Assembly (NCBI RefSeq): GCF_000702945.1
Contig: NZ_JNLE01000003.1
Span: forward strand, 2,775,501 to 2,839,500
DNA from: Clostridium sp. KNHs205
GTDB lineage: Bacteria > Bacillota > Clostridia > Lachnospirales > Lachnospiraceae
Length of the DNA: 64,000 nt
Reading direction: 5' to 3'
A program made the translations under genes and the position numbers. The notes below the pieces were generated by a model, which saw only the letters and a program-made list of their open reading frames with translations, made no database searches and was not told the origin of the DNA. Positions within the stretch are counted from its first letter, which is position 1; every line of letters begins with the position of its first letter. Shown here one piece after another: positions 60,097-64,000 of the stretch.

Positions 60097-62359
60097 TGAG
60101 AAAAAAGAGATAACTTTTGATAAATACAACACTCCAACACCTTGGATGAACTATTTATCCAACGGGACCTTTCATACTATGATATCTCAGGCAGGTGGCG
60201 GTGTAGCCTTTTACAAATCCCCTCAGATATTTCGGATCAACCACTACCGTTTCTTTCATCTGCCTACGGACAGAAGCGGTTTCTACACTTATATAAATGA
60301 CGGTCAGGAGATCTGGTGCCCCACCAGTGAACCCTGTAAAAATAAGCCCGACTGGTGGCAGTCCACACATGGTATGGGGTATACCAGATTCCAGGCAAGA
60401 AAGAATCATCTGGAGGTAACCGCTACTTATCTGGTTGGAAAATATGAAAATGCACTGATCTGGAATCTGAGATTAAAATCTGCTGAAGATAAGAAAATAA
60501 CAATATATCCCTATGTGGAATTAGGCATGATGGAATTTATGAGAGAACTGCAATGGCAATGCTACAATAAGCACCAGCTATCAGTTTATAACCGGGAAGA
60601 TATCCTGATATACCATTATGGTGTTGAGGAACAGCCAAAACCGGATGAAACGCCATTGGTATACTTTGCCAGTGATGCTTCTGTCAGCGGCTTTGATTGT
60701 GACAGGGATGAATTCATCGGCAGCTACAGAAGTGAGGAAAATCCCTGCTGTGTAGAAAAGAATGCATGTTCCGGTTCCACCTTATATGGCGGAGATCCCT
60801 GTTTTGCCTTACAGCTGGAGGTGGAGCTAAAGGCAGGGGAAGAGAAAGAGATAAATATTTTCCTTGGTACAGCCATGACAGAAGAAGAGGTTATAAAATC
60901 TGTACAAAGATGCAGAGAGAAGGGGTTTGTAAAAAAATCCATTGAAGCTCTTTCTGAGGACTGGGAAGCCTTCTTTGAGAAATTTAAATGTGAAATTCCT
61001 GATAAAGAGGCAGAAACCATGATTAATATATGGAATCCTTATCAGATGGAGAGAAATTTTCAGTTTTCAAGAAATATCAGTTATTATGCAACGGGAACCT
61101 TCAGAGGAGTCGGTGTCAGAGATACGGCACAGGATATTCTGGCAATGATCCCTTTTGATCTTAACCGGGCGAAGGAAAAGCTGAATTCTCTCTTCACCCA
61201 GCAGTACAAAGATGGGCACTGCAATCATTATTTCTATCCCAATGAAGGCTGGGAGCCGATTAAGCGGATTCACTCCGATAATCATCTATGGCTGGTTATG
61301 GACGTGTACCATATCGTTATGGAGGAAGGAAAGCTTGACTACCTGTTAACGGAAGTTCCTTTTTATGACGGCGGGGCAGCTACAGTCTGGGATCATATCA
61401 AAAAGTCCATTGATTTTACCAGACAGAATCTTGGAGAACGGGGTTTTCCGCTTATGCTTTCCTCTGACTGGAACGATATGCTCTATAAAGTATGCAGGCA
61501 AGGAAAAGGCGAAAGCATCTGGACCAGCATGCAGTTTGGAACGGTGCTGCAGATGATGGCTCAGCTGTCACAGCTTATGGAGGAAGACGGCAAAGCATAT
61601 CTGAAAATATACGAAGAACAGAAGCAACTTATAAATTCCACTGCCTGGGATGGTGAGTGGTTCAGACGCTGTATTACCGATGAGGGAACTTTTATAGGTT
61701 CAGAAGCGGAAGCCCAGGCTAAAATCTGGCTGAATACCCAAAGCTGGGCAGTAATCAGCGGAATGGGCGACCCCCAAAAACAGCTTCAGGCTATGGACAG
61801 TGTAAAAAAACATCTGGATACAGACTACGGAATCAAGAAGATACATCCTTCAATGAAGGATTATCCTACAAAAGAAGACCCCCTTACCCACTACAACAAA
61901 GGCTGCGGAGAGAATGGAAGTATTTTTTGCCATGCCAATACCTGGGCTATTATAGCTGAGTGTATGTTAGGAAGAAGTGAACGGGCATATAAATACTATC
62001 AGCAGCTCCTGCCTATGGTGGTACAGGATAAGGCCGGTGAATACCGTTATAAAGCAGAACCCTATGTCTATGCCTCTAATATCTTCGGGCCGGAAAGTGA
62101 TAAATTCGGACTGGCAAATGTTTCCTGGCTAACCGGTACGGCAGCCTGGATGTACCTGGCAGCGACACAGTATATTCTGGGAATCAAAGCAAAGTGGGAA
62201 GGTCTTGAGATAGCCCCCTGTATTCCGGAGGAATGGACGGAAGTCAGGATAGACAGGGAGTTCAGAGGCTGTAAATACCACATTACCATTAAGAATAAAG
62301 GTAAGAAAGTCTTTTTAGAGCATGTAGAAGGACGTAAGGAATTCTCAGTAGAGCTATAA
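60080..62359 (+). CDS. GH94-type glycoside phosphorylase
   Basis: A 759-residue cytosolic enzyme with GAAGGAG ribosome site, overlapping the esterase gene. The N-terminal beta-sandwich (MNYLSNGTFHTMISQAGGG, then WWQSTHGMGYTRF) is followed by an (alpha/alpha)6 barrel with ISYYATGTFRGVGVRDTAQD; D352 is the probable general acid, D348 also conserved. LSSDWNDML, WLNTQSWAVISG and YPTKEDPLTHYNKGCGENGSIFCHANTW are GH94 hallmarks. Such enzymes split beta-linked disaccharides with phosphate, yielding a sugar 1-phosphate. The length is slightly below cellobiose and chitobiose phosphorylases (about 800). The substrate is not readable. Confidence 0.85.
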   Translation: MYQFHNEKKEITFDKYNTPTPWMNYLSNGTFHTMISQAGGGVAFYKSPQIFRINHYRFFHLPTDRSGFYTYINDGQEIWCPTSEPCKNKPDWWQSTHGMGYTRFQARKNHLEVTATYLVGKYENALIWNLRLKSAEDKKITIYPYVELGMMEFMRELQWQCYNKHQLSVYNREDILIYHYGVEEQPKPDETPLVYFASDASVSGFDCDRDEFIGSYRSEENPCCVEKNACSGSTLYGGDPCFALQLEVELKAGEEKEINIFLGTAMTEEEVIKSVQRCREKGFVKKSIEALSEDWEAFFEKFKCEIPDKEAETMINIWNPYQMERNFQFSRNISYYATGTFRGVGVRDTAQDILAMIPFDLNRAKEKLNSLFTQQYKDGHCNHYFYPNEGWEPIKRIHSDNHLWLVMDVYHIVMEEGKLDYLLTEVPFYDGGAATVWDHIKKSIDFTRQNLGERGFPLMLSSDWNDMLYKVCRQGKGESIWTSMQFGTVLQMMAQLSQLMEEDGKAYLKIYEEQKQLINSTAWDGEWFRRCITDEGTFIGSEAEAQAKIWLNTQSWAVISGMGDPQKQLQAMDSVKKHLDTDYGIKKIHPSMKDYPTKEDPLTHYNKGCGENGSIFCHANTWAIIAECMLGRSERAYKYYQQLLPMVVQDKAGEYRYKAEPYVYASNIFGPESDKFGLANVSWLTGTAAWMYLAATQYILGIKAKWEGLEIAPCIPEEWTEVRIDREFRGCKYHITIKNKGKKVFLEHVEGRKEFSVEL

Positions 62360-62711
62360 GCAAAGTTTTAGTGGGTATATCCAAAGTTATTCTACATGTA
62401 TTTGCAGTAACAGTTCAGCCTTGTATATAAAGTTAATATACAGATGGTTTTTGATTTTGTTTTTGTATTTTAGTGGAATTTGAACAGGAGCCAGCAACTA
62501 AGAAAATGAGTGAACGGTATCAAAAACCATCAAATATTTCCATAAACCTGAATGTAAATTAAGCTGAACTGTAACTTTGCAATACACAGCAAAATTCATA
62601 AGGTTTACTTGTATTTTTCATTGTGCTATAGTTAACTATATAAGTTGGATTTTGATTTATAATCACATAATAATCTGTTAAATATCAGCAAATTCAACGA
62701 GGAGATGAAGT
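62360..62711 (+). promoter_or_regulatory. Intergenic region before the second YesN gene
   Basis: About 350 bases, AT-rich, no gene. A weak promoter candidate is TTTACT (62604-62609), 17 bp, TATAGT (62627-62632). I see no clear terminator after the phosphorylase gene. Confidence 0.35.
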
Positions 62712-63749
62712 ATGTATCAGGTAATCACAGTAGATGACGAACTCGTAATCCGTAGTGGAATAACGAATTTCATCAATTCCGAAATTGAAGACTTTGAGGT
62801 ATTGCATAGCTTCAGTGATGGAGCAGAAGCTATCGAATTTATAAAAACAAATGATATAGATCTAATTATTTCTGATATCAAGATGAACCGTGTATCAGGA
62901 ATAGAGCTTGCAAAATACATTTATGAAAATAAACCTTATATTAAAGTAATTTTGCTCAGTGGCTACAGAGAATTCGAGTATGCCAGATCTGCCATACAGT
63001 ACGGAGTGAAGAATTATATCCTAAAGCCCACTAACTTTGCAGAATTTAAAGAAGTATTATCCCAGACGAAGCTGGAAATGGATCAGGACAGAGCCAAAAA
63101 AGACCAGGTGCAGTTTATGGATAAACTCAAGTTATTCTATTCCAATATATTATCTGGTAAGAGAAAGGAAGCGATGGACACCTTACTTTCTGTGTTTGAG
63201 GATGTTAAGGAAAATACACCGGCTAATATCGGACAGTATGTCTATGATTTGTATGAGATAATTATAGATAAGCTTAACCTCTACCTAAAGCTTCAGCTCA
63301 GTGCAGATAAATTTAATTTAAAGCAATTACTGTCCCAGCATAGTGTTCAGGAGCTAAAAGCTACTGCCTTTGATATACTGGAGCGGATTTCAGGAATGTT
63401 ATTAAATGAAGAAGAAGCCTCCAATGAATTTCTTCTTCAGGATATCAAGGAATATATGAATGAGCATCTCCATGAGGATATTTCCCTGCAGGATGTTGCT
63501 GATAGGATGTTCTTTAGCACCGTATATTTCAGCCGTTTCTTTAAAAAGCAGACAGGTGAGACCTTCAGTAATTACCTGCTTCGCATTCGAATGGAGCAGG
63601 CAGTTAAGCTTCTGGAGAAAAATCTTAAGGTTACAGAGATCAGTGAAGCCTGCGGATACCATGATCCCAGTTATTTTACCAGGATCTTCAAGGAATACTA
63701 TAAATACACTCCCAAAGATTATGCAAGAAGGTTCATGAGCTGTAAATAG
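62712..63749 (+). CDS. AraC-type response regulator (YesN family), short form
   Basis: A 345-residue regulator with GAGGAGATG upstream. The receiver has DD at 8-9, Asp55 in LIISDIKMN and a Lys in NYILKPT. A short linker leads to an AraC domain (about 245-340: ISLQDVADRMFFSTVYFSRFF and KVTEISEACGYHDPSYFTRIF). It is followed after 19 bp by a sensor kinase cut by the window edge. It probably controls the preceding catabolic operon or genes to the right. Confidence 0.93.
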   Translation: MYQVITVDDELVIRSGITNFINSEIEDFEVLHSFSDGAEAIEFIKTNDIDLIISDIKMNRVSGIELAKYIYENKPYIKVILLSGYREFEYARSAIQYGVKNYILKPTNFAEFKEVLSQTKLEMDQDRAKKDQVQFMDKLKLFYSNILSGKRKEAMDTLLSVFEDVKENTPANIGQYVYDLYEIIIDKLNLYLKLQLSADKFNLKQLLSQHSVQELKATAFDILERISGMLLNEEEASNEFLLQDIKEYMNEHLHEDISLQDVADRMFFSTVYFSRFFKKQTGETFSNYLLRIRMEQAVKLLEKNLKVTEISEACGYHDPSYFTRIFKEYYKYTPKDYARRFMSCK

Positions 63750-63768
63750 GAGATCAGGGGGACATAAA

Positions 63769-64000
63769 TTGAAGAAAAAGAACAACACGTGGTCCTATAT
63801 AAAAAGCTATAAATTCAACAGCATGTTTATCCGTACATTCCTGCTGGTTTTTGTTATGTTCTCCATTCCTTTTTTTCTGCTCAATGATTTATATTACAGA
63901 AATGTAGAGCGTATCGCGAAAGACGAGATTATTATGGAAAATAACTCATTGCTCTATGGCGTAAGGGATATTTCAGATACCTTATTAAGCGACTGCGATA
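63769..64000 (+). CDS. Sensor histidine kinase, N-terminal part (YesM family, runs off right edge)
   Basis: An open frame from TTG 63769, behind CAGGGGGA, continues to the window end. It starts with a basic stretch, then one membrane helix (MFIRTFLLVFVMFSIPFFLL) and an extracytoplasmic start (YYRNVERIAKDEIIM). The position right after a YesN-type regulator and the signal-anchor layout match YesM sensors. The kinase core lies outside the window, so the call rests mainly on context. Confidence 0.75.
   Translation, partial: MKKKNNTWSYIKSYKFNSMFIRTFLLVFVMFSIPFFLLNDLYYRNVERIAKDEIIMENNSLLYGVRDISDTLLSDCD

Noticed and set aside
1..64000. CRISPR arrays, tRNA or rRNA genes, prophage or transposase genes
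   Set aside because: I looked for regularly spaced repeats, cloverleaf-like segments with CCA-type ends and mobile-element proteins and found none that could be supported.

Overview
The window looks like a chromosomal stretch from a low-GC, Gram-positive anaerobe of the Lachnospiraceae/Clostridia type. The basis is AT-rich intergenic DNA, AGGAGG-type ribosome binding sites, lipoproteins with LxxC lipoboxes, many CUT1-type sugar ABC transporters without their own ATPase, YesM/YesN two-component pairs, and a dense set of glycoside-active enzymes. The family placement is inference; no rRNA or other marker gene is present. I see no tRNA, rRNA, CRISPR array, IS element or phage gene.

Layout. 1-3300: left-edge cardiolipin synthase fragment (minus strand), an AlkD-type DNA repair protein, a decayed DUF4846 lipoprotein gene and an aldo/keto reductase. 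3467-7770: a 1031-residue hybrid sensor kinase with an LytTR/SARP-like response regulator. 7973-11701: a 1242-residue secreted multidomain surface protein with a TPEPTA linker. 12181-17319: a probable drug-response island with a short UvrA-like ABC protein, a MerR/GyrI-like regulator and a drug-type ABC exporter. 17541-27690: a starch/cyclodextrin module with a surface lipoprotein under a clear LacI-type operator, a LacI regulator, a neopullulanase-type GH13, MalE/MalF/MalG and a secreted cyclodextrin glucanotransferase. 27866: CutC.

28783-41921: a LacI-regulated glycan cluster with a CBM9-like protein, an LplABC-type importer, a GH29 fucosidase, a large transglutaminase-fold protein, a GH130 phosphorylase and a cytosolic GH18. 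The combination fits breakdown of core-fucosylated N-glycans or glycopeptides; that is an inference. 42401-47561: an orphan solute-binding lipoprotein and a YesN/YesM pair. 47744: a second aldo/keto reductase. 49079-64000: another importer, an FAD-dependent oxidoreductase, a GHL6-type putative hydrolase, a GH28-like beta-helix protein, an SGNH esterase, a GH94-type phosphorylase and a second YesN/YesM pair cut by the right edge.

How the parts fit. The repeated theme is: extracellular sensing, lipoprotein capture, CUT1 import energised by an ATPase encoded elsewhere, and cytosolic hydrolysis or phosphorolysis. Regulatory DNA is unusually readable. Four promoters have the 19-bp -35/-10 spacing typical of MerR control. 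A near-perfect LacI operator pair flanks a terminator-like leader hairpin in front of the starch lipoprotein. Several strong hairpin terminators separate the units.
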